A DNA stretch of 64,000 nt, from positions 310,001 through 374,000 of the forward strand of contig NZ_MVAD01000003.1 in the NCBI RefSeq assembly GCF_002007115.1. The letters run 5' to 3'. Made by a program: the position numbers and the translations under genes. This DNA is from Massilia sp. KIM (GTDB taxonomy: Bacteria; Pseudomonadota; Gammaproteobacteria; Burkholderiales; Burkholderiaceae_D). Below are positions 19,299 to 27,249 of this stretch, in pieces. A model generated the notes under the pieces. The model was not told where the DNA came from and did no database searches. It was given only the letters and a program-made list of their open reading frames with translations. Position 1 is the first letter of the stretch. Each line of letters begins with the position of its first letter.

Positions 19299-19434
19299 CG
19301 CTTTATCATCAATCAACTCGCCGCTATATTTGAACCGGTAACGAACAACACCATGGAAGTACCGACGACCACGACAAGCTGGCGCCGGCGCTTCCGCTCG
19401 CCTACGGATTCGCAACCCTATTTTGGAGAACGAC

Positions 19435-20388
19435 ATGAAACTTCGTGATTTTCTGAAAGCTGGATTGGCGCTCGTGATGGCCGCCTCGCTGGCCGCCTGC
19501 GGCGGCGACAACGACGACCCGCCGGAGGTAAGGCAAGGCAATATCGCCGAAGTGGCCCAGCAACAAGGCTTCACCGCCCTGCTGGCGGCCGTCACCAAGG
19601 CCGGCATCGGCAACACCCTGACCAACGCCAACTCGCAGCTGACCGTGTTCGCCCCGACCGACCGCGCCTTCGGCGAGCTGGCCACGCGCCTGGGCTTCGC
19701 CGACGCCACCGCGATGGTGAACGCGCTGCCGGCCAGCGCGCTGCAGAGCATCCTCACTTACCACGTGCTGGGCACGAAGAAGCTGGCCGCCGATCTCGCC
19801 GCCGGCGGCGCCACCCAGGACACCGTCTACACCTATGCCAACGCCCCGGCCACCCTGGCCTTCGATTTCAGCAATGGCGTGCGCATCACCGACGCCGCCC
19901 TGACCACCGCCAACGTGGTGACCGCGAACGTCCAGGCCAGCAACGGCGTGATCCACGCGGTCGACAAGGTGCTGGTGCCGCCGGGCGTGCTGAACGTGGT
20001 CCAGATGGCGCAGGTGAATCCGCAGTTCAGTTCCCTGGTCGGCGCCGTGGTGTCGGCCAACCTGCAAGGCACCCTGAGCGGCGCCGGTCCGTTCACCGTG
20101 TTCGCGCCCACCAATGCCGCCTTCGCCGCCGCGCCCCAGGGCCTGAGCACCGACCAGCTGCGCACCGTGCTGACCTACCACGTGCTGGCCGGCCAGGTGC
20201 TCTCGAGCCAGATTTCATTCGGCTCGCCGGTCGCCACGGTCGCCGGCCAGAACATCACGATCTCGGCCGGCACGCCGCCGACCATCCGCGACACCACCAC
20301 CACCCAGGCCAGGATCGTCGCGGTCGACGTGCGCGCCAGTAACGGCGTGATCCACGTGATCGACAAGGTCCTGATCCCCGCGCTGTAA
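19435..20388 (+). CDS. Fasciclin (FAS1) two-domain lipoprotein
   Basis: 317 aa. Start chosen at ATG 19435, preceded by GGAG at 19425; an ATG at 19423 would overlap that site. Lipoprotein signal with LAAC lipobox (Cys22). Two FAS1 domains (~35-165 and ~168-317), each with the H1 motif LTVFAPTDRAF / FTVFAPTNAAF, a YHVL segment and the C-terminal VQASNGVIHAVDKVLVPP / VRASNGVIHVIDKVLIPA. Such proteins mediate surface adhesion or matrix contacts. Monocistronic. Confidence 0.92.
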   Translation: MKLRDFLKAGLALVMAASLAACGGDNDDPPEVRQGNIAEVAQQQGFTALLAAVTKAGIGNTLTNANSQLTVFAPTDRAFGELATRLGFADATAMVNALPASALQSILTYHVLGTKKLAADLAAGGATQDTVYTYANAPATLAFDFSNGVRITDAALTTANVVTANVQASNGVIHAVDKVLVPPGVLNVVQMAQVNPQFSSLVGAVVSANLQGTLSGAGPFTVFAPTNAAFAAAPQGLSTDQLRTVLTYHVLAGQVLSSQISFGSPVATVAGQNITISAGTPPTIRDTTTTQARIVAVDVRASNGVIHVIDKVLIPAL

Positions 20389-20406
20389 GCGCAGGAGATC
20401 GCGCGG

Positions 20407-21153
20407 CTAGACCGTCAGCCCGAGCTCGGCGAGGATCGCATCCTTCATCTGCTGCAGCTCGGGGCTCGACACCTTGCGCGGGTGCGGCTGGGTCAAGCTG
20501 AAGCTGGCCTTGACCGTGGCCGGCCGCGGCGACAGCACCACGATGCGGTCGGCCAGGTAGAGGGCCTCCTCGACGTCGTGGGTGATCAGGACCACGGTAT
20601 GGCGCTCTTCCTGCAGGATGCGCAGCAGCTCGTTGCGCATCTTCAGGTTCATCAGGGCGTCCAGGGCCGAGAAGGGTTCGTCCATGTACAGGATCTCGGG
20701 CTTGACCACCAGCGCACGCGCGATTTCCACGCGCTTGAGCATGCCGCCCGAGAGTTCGCGCGGATAGGCGTTCTCGAAGCCCTTCAGCCCCACCATCTCG
20801 GCGTAGTGGTCGGCCAGCCGCGCCTTCTGGGCGCGCACGCCCTCGTTCAGGCCAAACATCAGGTTTTCCTGCACCGTCAGCCAGGGGAAGACCGAACCGT
20901 GCTGGGAGATCACGATGCCCTTCGGCCCCGGGCGCAGCAGCGGCTCGCCGTCGATGCGCACGCCGCCGGCATCCGGCCGCTCGAAGCCCGAGATCAGCTT
21001 CATCAGGGTCGACTTGCCGCAGCCCGAAGGGCCGACGATGGCGACGAACTCACCGTCCTCGATCTCCAGGCTGATGCCGCCCACCACCGGCAGCGCGACG
21101 CCGTCCTTGGCGAAGCTCTTGCGTAAATCGTCGATGACGATCTTAACGGCCAT
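20407..21153 (-). CDS. ABC transporter ATPase, nitrate/sulfonate/taurine type
   Basis: 248 aa. Walker A GPSGCGKST, signature LSGGMLKRVEIARAL, Walker B ILYMDEPFSALD, H-loop ITHDVEEALYLADRI. Similar to SsuB/TauB/NrtD ATPases. The Q-loop is VISQHGSVFPWLTVQENL. Last gene of a five-gene operon; its start overlaps the permease gene by 11 nt. It powers import by the permease at 21143-21901. Substrate uncertain; see the SCO and cupredoxin-like neighbours. Confidence 0.92.
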   Translation of the reverse strand: MAVKIVIDDLRKSFAKDGVALPVVGGISLEIEDGEFVAIVGPSGCGKSTLMKLISGFERPDAGGVRIDGEPLLRPGPKGIVISQHGSVFPWLTVQENLMFGLNEGVRAQKARLADHYAEMVGLKGFENAYPRELSGGMLKRVEIARALVVKPEILYMDEPFSALDALMNLKMRNELLRILQEERHTVVLITHDVEEALYLADRIVVLSPRPATVKASFSLTQPHPRKVSSPELQQMKDAILAELGLTV

Positions 21154-21901
21154 AACGCCACCTCACGGAATTGAGTCCTTCCAGCCTGCGCATCAGCGCG
21201 TCCAGCAGCAGGCCGATGATGCCGATGATGACCATGCCGGCCACCACCAGGTCGTAGCGGTTGCCCGCGTTGCGCGCGTCGATGATCAGGTAGCCCAGGC
21301 CCGAGTTACGCACGATCATCTCGGCCGCCACCACCACCAGCCAGGCCACGCCCAGGCCGATGCGCATGCCCACCACGATGTCGGGCAGCACCGCCGGCAC
21401 GATCACCTGGTGGAACATCTTCTGACGCGACACGCCGAAGTTCATGGCCGCGTGCAGGTAGCGCTGCTCGATGGTGTGCACGCCGTTGGCGGTCTGCACG
21501 ATCATCGGGAACACGGCGGCCAGGAAGATCAGGAACACCGGCGCCACGTCGCCCACGCCGAACCACAGGATGGCCAGCGGGATCCAGGCGATCGGCGAGA
21601 TCGGGCGCAGGATCTGGAACACCGGATTGAGGGTGTGGTAGACGCGGTCCACCCTGCCCATCCACAGCCCGGTCGGCACCGCCACCAGCACCGCCAGCAG
21701 GAAGCCGGTCGTCACCCGCATCAGGGATGCGCCGATGTGCTTCCACAGGGTGCCGTCGCGCGCCAGCTCGGCGGTGCCGGCCAGCACCTGGGCCGGGCTC
21801 GGGAAGATCAGGCTGCCGCTGTGCAGGACCGCCGCGTGCCACAGGCCGATCAGGGCCAGTATCAAGAGCAGCGCGGTCCAACTGGTTTTGAGTTTCTCCA
21901 C
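21143..21901 (-). CDS. ABC transporter permease, nitrate/sulfonate type
   Basis: 252 aa, about six transmembrane helices. Conserved IFPSPAQV near the N-terminus, LRPISPIAWIPLAILWFGVGD, and the EAA-like coupling loop AAMNFGVSRQKMFHQVIVPAVLPDI place it in the SsuC/TauC/NrtB family. Works as a dimer with the downstream ATPase. It lies 21 nt after the cupredoxin-like gene. Confidence 0.92.
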   Translation of the reverse strand: MEKLKTSWTALLLILALIGLWHAAVLHSGSLIFPSPAQVLAGTAELARDGTLWKHIGASLMRVTTGFLLAVLVAVPTGLWMGRVDRVYHTLNPVFQILRPISPIAWIPLAILWFGVGDVAPVFLIFLAAVFPMIVQTANGVHTIEQRYLHAAMNFGVSRQKMFHQVIVPAVLPDIVVGMRIGLGVAWLVVVAAEMIVRNSGLGYLIIDARNAGNRYDLVVAGMVIIGIIGLLLDALMRRLEGLNSVRWRYGR

Positions 21902-21922
21902 GGGTTCCTCGTCGATGGGCGC

Positions 21923-22348
21923 TCAGTCCGCGCGCCAGGCCGCGATGCGCCAGCGAAGGCGCGCCAGGCCCGGCGCCGGATACGGGTCGACGATCACCTT
22001 CATCGACCCGCTGCTGTGCGCGGTGCAGTTGAATTCGTTTTCCGAGACGGTCTCGAAAGGCAGGCGGAAGTCCTGTCCCGGCATGATCAGGACCGGTCCG
22101 AAGATCTGCGGCACCTTGTCGCGGTTACGCAGCAGCAGGCGGTCCTTCACGCCCAGGGTCAGGCGGATGGTGGACGGCAGGATGTCGCGCTTGTCGCCCG
22201 CCATGCGGCGTTCCCAGGTGCCGGGCGGGATCTCGAACAGCTCGTCGCGGCTCCCTACGCTGATCGGGGCGAACATGGCCCAGGCCAGGGCGGCGGCGGC
22301 GCAGGCGAGCAGGAGCCACGCGGGCCAGTAGCGGCGCAGCATCTTCAT
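21923..22348 (-). CDS. Membrane-anchored cupredoxin-like protein
   Basis: 141 aa. N-terminal anchor or signal (~10-28), then a beta-rich domain. LGVKDRLLLRNRDKVPQIFGP followed by MPGQDFRLPFETVSENEFNC has the layout of a cupredoxin. C108-x2-H111-x4-M116 (CTAHSSGSM) is exactly the plastocyanin-type copper loop, but the position where the first His ligand normally sits (N-x-x-x-P-H) reads VPQ, so one ligand seems to be Gln81 or missing. ATGA overlap with the SCO gene. Fold assignment is inference from pattern; role probably in copper handling with SCO. Confidence 0.6.
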   Translation of the reverse strand: MKMLRRYWPAWLLLACAAAALAWAMFAPISVGSRDELFEIPPGTWERRMAGDKRDILPSTIRLTLGVKDRLLLRNRDKVPQIFGPVLIMPGQDFRLPFETVSENEFNCTAHSSGSMKVIVDPYPAPGLARLRWRIAAWRAD

Positions 22349-22926
22349 TTCTGCTTGAGCAGGATCGCGAGGTCGTGCGCGATGTCGGCGGCCGGGCGGC
22401 CGAAGGGCATCAGCGCGCGCAGCATGCCGCGCCGGTCGACGAAGTACAGGTAGGACGAGTGGCCGAGCTGGTACTCGCCCTGCTTTTCCATCGCCTGCCT
22501 GGTCACGCTGATGCCGTAGTCCTTCAGCACGGCCTGGATCTGGGCCGGACTGCCGCTGACGCCGATGAAGCTCTTGTCGAACTTGCCGAGGTAGTCACGC
22601 AGGTGGGCGGTGGTGTCGCGCTCCGGGTCGACGGTGACGAACAGCACCTGGACCTCGGCCGCCGCCGCGCCCAGCAGGGTGCGCGCCTGGGCCAGCGAAG
22701 CCAGCGACACCGGACACACGTAGGGGCAGGAGGTGTAGCCGAATTCCAGCACCACCACCTTGCCGCGCAGGCTGGAGAGGGTGAAGGGCTTGCCGGTCGA
22801 CGCAGGCAGCGCGATCTCGGGCGCGGCGCGCGGCGGGTCGAAGGTGCCGGCCTTGAGTGCTTGCGCCTGGACGGCGAAGGGGGCGAGGCTGGCGCACAGC
22901 AGCAGGGAAAGCAGGTGTCGTTTCAC
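22345..22926 (-). CDS. SCO1/SenC family copper chaperone
   Basis: 193 aa, GTG start at 22926 overlapping the upstream TGA (GTGA). Signal peptide MKRHLLSLLLCASLAPFAVQAQA, thioredoxin-like fold with EFGYTSCPYVCPVSLASL giving C67-x3-C71, FVTVDPERDT and the conserved copper-binding His156 in YQLGHSSYLYFVD. SCO proteins deliver Cu to cytochrome oxidase or act as thiol reductases. Here the gene is inside an ABC importer operon, not beside oxidase genes, which is unusual. Confidence 0.9.
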   Translation of the reverse strand: MKRHLLSLLLCASLAPFAVQAQALKAGTFDPPRAAPEIALPASTGKPFTLSSLRGKVVVLEFGYTSCPYVCPVSLASLAQARTLLGAAAAEVQVLFVTVDPERDTTAHLRDYLGKFDKSFIGVSGSPAQIQAVLKDYGISVTRQAMEKQGEYQLGHSSYLYFVDRRGMLRALMPFGRPAADIAHDLAILLKQK

Positions 22927-23975
22927 AGCGGGATGGGCACCGGTTTGATGTTCCTGTAGAAGCTCTCGTCGACGTAGCGCTCGTAAGCCACCGGGCGCTT
23001 GAGGGTGCCCGCTTCGACCGAGAGCTGCATCAGCTCGTCGAACTCGCTGCGGATCATGCGCAGGTCGCCGTAGGTGACGCGGTCTTCGGGATTGTCCATC
23101 ACGAACTTGATGATCTTCGGGTCCTGCCCGAAGAAGGTCTTGGCGGCGGCGATGTGGGCCGCCTTGTCGCGGTTGGCTGGCCCCTGGTCGAGCCAGTCGC
23201 CGGCGGACTGGATGTGGTTGACCAGGTCTTGTACCAGCGGCCGGTCGGTCCGGATCAGGTCTTCGCGCACGGTCAGCACGCAGCAGATGTAGTTGCGCCA
23301 CTCGTCGCGCGTCATGGCCAGCGGGCGCGCATAGCCGGCGCGCTGGGCCGCCGCGCCGAAGGGCTCGCCGGTGCAATAGGCGTCCACCGCCTTCGCGTAC
23401 AGCGCGGCCGGCATGTCGGGCGGCGCCATCTCGATCAGGGTGATGTCCTTGGGCGACATGCCGGCGCGCGCCAGCATCTTGCGCAGGAACAGGAAGTCGA
23501 CCGCGAAGCGGCTGGGGATGGCGATGCTCTTGCCGCGCAGGTCGCGGAAGGTGCGGGCCGGCGAATCGGTGCGCACCATGATCACCGCGCCCGAGCGGTG
23601 GCCGAGCGAGACGATCTTGAGCGGGATGCGGCTGTCGACCAGGTCCATCACCAGCGGCGCCAGCATGTAGGCGGCCTGGATACGGCCGGTCATCAGGGAC
23701 TCCTTCACCTCTGGCCAGCCGCTGAACTTGGCGTAGGCGAAGGGCGCCGGCCCCAGGCCCCTGGCCTCGTTGGCGCGGGTGCGGCCCATGCAGGCGATCG
23801 GCAGGGTCAGGTTGCAGGTGACCGGCAGGCCGCCCACCACCAGCGGCTTCGGCGCCGCGCCCTGGGCCAGCGGCGGCAGGGCCAGCGGCGCGGCGGCGGC
23901 CAGCGCGCGCTTGAGCACCAGGCGGCGCTGTAGATCGAAGAGGCTGGACTGAGGCAGGGTCATGGTCGGGCGCAT
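22923..23975 (-). CDS. ABC transporter periplasmic substrate-binding protein with Tat-like signal
   Basis: 350 aa, NMT1/NrtA/CmpA-like. The N-terminus has QRRLVLKRALAAAAPLALPP, a plausible twin-arginine signal (R17 R18, K22). Mature features: GGLPVTCNLTLPIACMG, FSGWPEVKESLMTGRIQAAYMLAPLVMDL, GKSIAIPSRFAVDFLFLRKML and NYICCVLTVREDLI. Cysteines cluster near the presumed binding cleft (TCNL, ACMG, AYCTG, ICCV). First gene of the SBP-SCO-cupredoxin-permease-ATPase operon. Ligand unknown; related proteins bind nitrate, bicarbonate, sulfonates or pyrimidine precursors. Confidence 0.85.
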   Translation of the reverse strand: MRPTMTLPQSSLFDLQRRLVLKRALAAAAPLALPPLAQGAAPKPLVVGGLPVTCNLTLPIACMGRTRANEARGLGPAPFAYAKFSGWPEVKESLMTGRIQAAYMLAPLVMDLVDSRIPLKIVSLGHRSGAVIMVRTDSPARTFRDLRGKSIAIPSRFAVDFLFLRKMLARAGMSPKDITLIEMAPPDMPAALYAKAVDAYCTGEPFGAAAQRAGYARPLAMTRDEWRNYICCVLTVREDLIRTDRPLVQDLVNHIQSAGDWLDQGPANRDKAAHIAAAKTFFGQDPKIIKFVMDNPEDRVTYGDLRMIRSEFDELMQLSVEAGTLKRPVAYERYVDESFYRNIKPVPIPL

Positions 23976-24100
23976 CCAAAACGTTGCCGGATTGTACTCT
24001 AGAGCCAGCCCGCCGTGTACATACCGGCCGCGGCGCTGGCGTGCTCTCCGCTTCGGCGGGGCGGGCTAGACTGGCGGCGTCCCTTCTTCCGGTCCGCGCC

Positions 24101-24673
24101 ATGAACATCGTCTGCATCGCCTGGGGTTCGCTGCTGTGGAAGCCCGGCCCGCTCAAGCTGGCCTCCGGCTGGCACCCCGGCGGTCCGCGCCTGCCGCTCG
24201 AATTCGCGCGCGACAGCGACGACAGCCCGGAACTGGCGCTGGTGCTGTGCGAAGGCCGCCCGCTCGCGCCGACCTATTGGGCCTACCTGGCGGCGGCCGA
24301 TCTGGCGGCCGCGCGCGCCATGCTGGGCGCACGCGAGAAAATCACGCCGGCGCGCCCGGACTGGATCGGCAGCTATCCGCCGCTGGACGGGGCGGGCCCC
24401 GACGAGCGGATCGGCGCCTGGCTGCGCGCACGCCGCATCGACGCCGCCGTCTGGACCGCGCTGCCGCCCAAGTTCCGCGGGCGCGATGGCCGGGCGCCCA
24501 GCGCGGCCGAAGTGCTGGAGCTGCTCGACAGCCTGGCGGGCGAGGAACGCGCCGGCGCCGAGGATTACCTGCGCCGCACCCCGGCCCACATCGACACGCC
24601 CTACCGGCGCCTGATCGAAGCGCGCCTCGGCTGGCGCGCGCGGCGCGACGCCCACGTCACCCGCCAGCGTTGA
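24101..24673 (+). CDS. Gamma-glutamylcyclotransferase-like protein
   Basis: 190 aa from ATG 24101. The N-terminal CIAWGSLLWKPGPL recalls the GSL-W motif of the GGCT/ChaC fold; LEFARDSDDSPELALVL and TPAHIDTPYRRLIEARLGW follow. Longer in-frame extension upstream to 23984 is Arg-rich and unlikely. Standalone gene divergent from the ABC operon. Fold assignment is moderate and activity is not established. Confidence 0.55.
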   Translation: MNIVCIAWGSLLWKPGPLKLASGWHPGGPRLPLEFARDSDDSPELALVLCEGRPLAPTYWAYLAAADLAAARAMLGAREKITPARPDWIGSYPPLDGAGPDERIGAWLRARRIDAAVWTALPPKFRGRDGRAPSAAEVLELLDSLAGEERAGAEDYLRRTPAHIDTPYRRLIEARLGWRARRDAHVTRQR

Positions 24674-24782
24674 ACTGCCGAGTATGTAACTTGCTACAGT
24701 CCAGTTTGCTGCAATCGTGCGCCCTGTCGCGTGCACCATCTTGGTGCTAGCTTGGCATTCTCATCACTGCCAGGAGGTCGCC

Positions 24783-25535
24783 ATGAAACCCGCTTTACCC
24801 GTGGTCCCGCGTCTGTTCCCCGTGATTTGCCTGATCCTCGGCGCCATGTTCGCGCTTCCCGGCGCGGCCCAGACCAGCGCCACCCTCACCACCAGCGGCA
24901 CGATGTCGCTGGGCTACGACGGCATCGGCCTGTTCGGCGCGCCCGACGCCAGTCTGTCCGGCACGGAGTTCACGCTCTCGATCACCCTCGACCTGACCCG
25001 CCTTTCCGGCACCCGCACCGGCGGCGAGAACTGGGTCGGCAACAATGGCTACGGCAATCCGATGTTCGCCACCGGCGCCCTCACTGTCGCCGGCCGCACT
25101 TATTCCTGGCTGATCGACAGCGGCAGCGCCTATGCCGGCCTGTCGAGCAACCGCGACGCGGTCGGCATGGATGCCAGCGGCAAGAACATGCTCGACGGCT
25201 ACAACGTCGGCGCCGGCGCCTTCATCCAGACCGACGGCACGACGCCGCGCGTGGTGCTCGGCACCGACTTCGCCCAGACCCTGGTGTTCGACGACTACAC
25301 GCTCACGCCCTTGCGTGACCACGCGCTCGCGTTCTACGCCACCATCCCCTACATTCCCTGCGAGGGCTGCCCGGGGGCCAGCGGTCCCGAAGTGTTCTCG
25401 ACCTGGTTCCAGGCGGACAATCCGCGCGCCGTCTGGACCGCCAGCCCGGTGCCCGAGCCGGCCACCTGGGGCATGCTCGTCCTCGGGGCCGGCGTGGTGG
25501 GCCTGGCCCGCCGCCGTCCCTTCCTCAACGCCTGA
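24783..25535 (+). CDS. PEP-CTERM sorting-domain protein (1)
   Basis: 250 aa, start ATG 24783 preceded by AGGAGG at 24771-24776. Signal peptide MKPALPVVPRLFPVICLILGAMFALPGAAQ. C-terminus SPVPEPATWGMLVLGAGVVGLARRR is a complete PEP-CTERM tail: PEP motif, hydrophobic helix, basic end, processed by an exosortase (encoded elsewhere). The mature part (SGTMSLGYDGIGLFGAPDASLSGTEF) is paralogous to the next gene. Probably surface or matrix protein; specific function unknown. Confidence 0.85.
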   Translation: MKPALPVVPRLFPVICLILGAMFALPGAAQTSATLTTSGTMSLGYDGIGLFGAPDASLSGTEFTLSITLDLTRLSGTRTGGENWVGNNGYGNPMFATGALTVAGRTYSWLIDSGSAYAGLSSNRDAVGMDASGKNMLDGYNVGAGAFIQTDGTTPRVVLGTDFAQTLVFDDYTLTPLRDHALAFYATIPYIPCEGCPGASGPEVFSTWFQADNPRAVWTASPVPEPATWGMLVLGAGVVGLARRRPFLNA

Positions 25536-25553
25536 ACCGCCGGGAGACACGCC

Positions 25554-26318
25554 ATGAGCATCCGCATCAAGCTGTTCGCCGCCACCATCGCGCTGGCTGC
25601 CGCCAGCCTCCCGGCCCAGGCCGGCACCGTCAGCTTCAGCACCAGCGGCACCATCGCCAGCGGCATCGACGAGCTCGGCCTGTTCGGCGCCAGCGGCGCC
25701 CAGCTGGCCGGCGAGGCCTTCTCGCTCACGATCTCGATCGACACCGAGGGCCTGGTGCCAAACCCGTCCACCTGGGACTGGGTCGGCAGCATCAACGAGG
25801 CGATCCAGGATCCCGCGCGGCCCACCCTGGTGACGGGCAGCGTGCGCGTCGGCGAGGGCAGCTATGCCTGGACCGTCGACGACGCCCTGCTCGCCCGTCT
25901 CACGCTGGCCGCGGCCGGCCCCAGCTATCCGCGCCCCGACATCGCCTCGGCCAACGGCTACGGCATCGCGGCTGACGGCCTGCGCGTGAGCGCGACCAGC
26001 GAGGTGCACACCTCGGTCAAGGGCAACCTGGGCGTGGTGCACGACACCCGTTTCGAGCAGGAGCGCAGCTTCCCCACCGACCAGAACCTGGTGATGTCCA
26101 GCTCCCTGTTCCATGCCTCGCTGGCGCCCGGCGAGGGGGCGAACACGGGGACCGGCGTCCTGATCACCTCCTTCACCTCGGGCGGCACCCTGGACGCGGC
26201 CACCTGGCGCCATACCGTCAGCCCGGTGCCCGAACCCGGGCAGTCCGGCATGCTGCTGGCCGGCGCCGGACTGCTCGGCTGGCGCCTGCGGCGGCGCGCC
26301 GCCCCTGCCCCGGGCTGA
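25554..26318 (+). CDS. PEP-CTERM sorting-domain protein (2)
   Basis: 254 aa, 18 nt after its paralogue. Signal peptide MSIRIKLFAATIALAAASLPAQA. The N-terminal repeat of the family, SGTIASGIDELGLFGASGAQLAGEAFSLTISIDT, aligns with the previous protein (SGTMSLGYDGIGLFGAP..). PEP-CTERM tail SPVPEPGQSGMLLAGAGLLGWRLRRR. Tandem duplication followed by divergence is likely; the two are probably co-transcribed. Confidence 0.85.
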   Translation: MSIRIKLFAATIALAAASLPAQAGTVSFSTSGTIASGIDELGLFGASGAQLAGEAFSLTISIDTEGLVPNPSTWDWVGSINEAIQDPARPTLVTGSVRVGEGSYAWTVDDALLARLTLAAAGPSYPRPDIASANGYGIAADGLRVSATSEVHTSVKGNLGVVHDTRFEQERSFPTDQNLVMSSSLFHASLAPGEGANTGTGVLITSFTSGGTLDAATWRHTVSPVPEPGQSGMLLAGAGLLGWRLRRRAAPAPG

Positions 26319-26343
26319 CATCCTCCGCCCGGCTTGCCTCCCA

Positions 26344-26369
26344 GCCGGCGCATATCGATATGCGCCGGC
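26344..26369. promoter_or_regulatory. 26-bp perfect palindrome between PEP-CTERM and GntR genes
   Basis: Perfect self-complementary sequence centred between 26356 and 26357 (GCCGGCGCATAT, CG, ATATGCGCCGGC). It lies 26 nt past a stop codon and ~118 nt before the GntR start. With no loop and no U-run it resembles an operator more than a terminator; either is possible. Confidence 0.55.
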
Positions 26370-26397
26370 CGACTCAGGCGTTTTCCGTATGTGCTAG

Positions 26398-26422
26398 CGC
26401 GAAGAGATTCGTTCTCTTCGCG
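26398..26422. promoter_or_regulatory. 10-bp inverted repeat upstream of GntR gene
   Basis: CGCGAAGAGA, TTCGT, TCTCTTCGCG. Perfect arms with a 5-nt spacer, 65 nt before the regulator start. Candidate GntR autoregulatory operator or leader hairpin. Confidence 0.5.
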
Positions 26423-26486
26423 CCGGCCCGTCGATACCATCGTCGCAAGTTCATCACCTGTTATGACAGGCCCACGAGACTTGCGA

Positions 26487-27248
26487 ATGACTTCCTTCCG
26501 CGCCATCGAACACTCGCCCGAACCGCTCTATTCCCAGGTGCGCGAACGCCTGCGCGAGCGCATCCTGGACGGCACCTACCTGCACGACGCCCGCCTGCCC
26601 GCCGAAAGCGAGATCAGCGCCATCTTCGGCGTCAGCCGCATCACGGTGCGCCAGGCCCTGAGCGACCTGCAGAACGAGGGCCTGATCGTCAAGGTGGCCG
26701 GCAAGGGCTCCTTCGTGGCCCGCCCCCGCCCCAGCCAGGAGCTCAGCCGCCTGGAAGGCTTCGGCGAAGCGATGTCGCGCAAGGGCCACCGCATCCTCAA
26801 CCGCGTCGTCTCGCAGCTGGAGCTGCCGGCCACGCCGGCGGTCGCGGCCCAGCTGCGGCTGCCGGTCGGCGCGCCGGTGTGCGAGATCCGGCGCGTGCGC
26901 TTCCTCGACCGCGAACCGGTGTCGTATGAAGTCACCTACCTGCCGCCCGCCCTCGGCCGCCGCCTGCGCACGGAAAACCTTGCCGAGCGCGACATCTTCC
27001 TGATCCTGGAAGTCGACTACGGCATCGCGCTCGGCCATGCCGACATCCAGATCGGCGCCGTCAACGCCGACCCGGCGCTGGCCACCTCGCTGGCGGTGGC
27101 GCCGCGCGCGGCCCTGCTGCGGATCGAGCGCCTGACCTGGAGCGCGGACGGCGAGCCGCTCGATTTCGAATACCTGTACGTGCGCGGCGAAGCCTTCCAG
27201 TACCTGCTGCGCCTGCCCCGCCATCCTTCTTCCACCCAAGGAACCTGA
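26487..27248 (+). CDS. GntR/HutC-family regulator with UTRA domain
   Basis: 253 aa from ATG 26487; an ATG at 26463 is an alternative. N-terminal winged HTH (PLYSQVRERLRERILDGTY.., ISAIFGVSRITVRQALSDLQNEGLI, GKGSFVA) and C-terminal UTRA ligand domain (LEGFGEAMSRKGHRIL.., RRVRFLDREPVSYEVTYLP, LDFEYLYVRGEAFQYLLRL). It ends 1 nt before the flavoprotein gene and so leads the operon that runs to 33661. Likely a ligand-responsive repressor of that operon. The ligand is unknown. Confidence 0.9.
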   Translation: MTSFRAIEHSPEPLYSQVRERLRERILDGTYLHDARLPAESEISAIFGVSRITVRQALSDLQNEGLIVKVAGKGSFVARPRPSQELSRLEGFGEAMSRKGHRILNRVVSQLELPATPAVAAQLRLPVGAPVCEIRRVRFLDREPVSYEVTYLPPALGRRLRTENLAERDIFLILEVDYGIALGHADIQIGAVNADPALATSLAVAPRAALLRIERLTWSADGEPLDFEYLYVRGEAFQYLLRLPRHPSSTQGT

Positions 27249-27249
27249 T

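Larger units (their letters stand above)
19020..19434. other. Spacer between metE and the fasciclin gene
   Basis: 415 bp. It contains the metE terminator (19146-19173) and imperfect direct repeats (19221-19298). The AT-rich stretch 19030-19140 shows no credible gene: the one frame through it runs into the terminator and ends in arginine-rich sequence. The downstream half must contain the promoter of the fasciclin gene. Confidence 0.55.
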
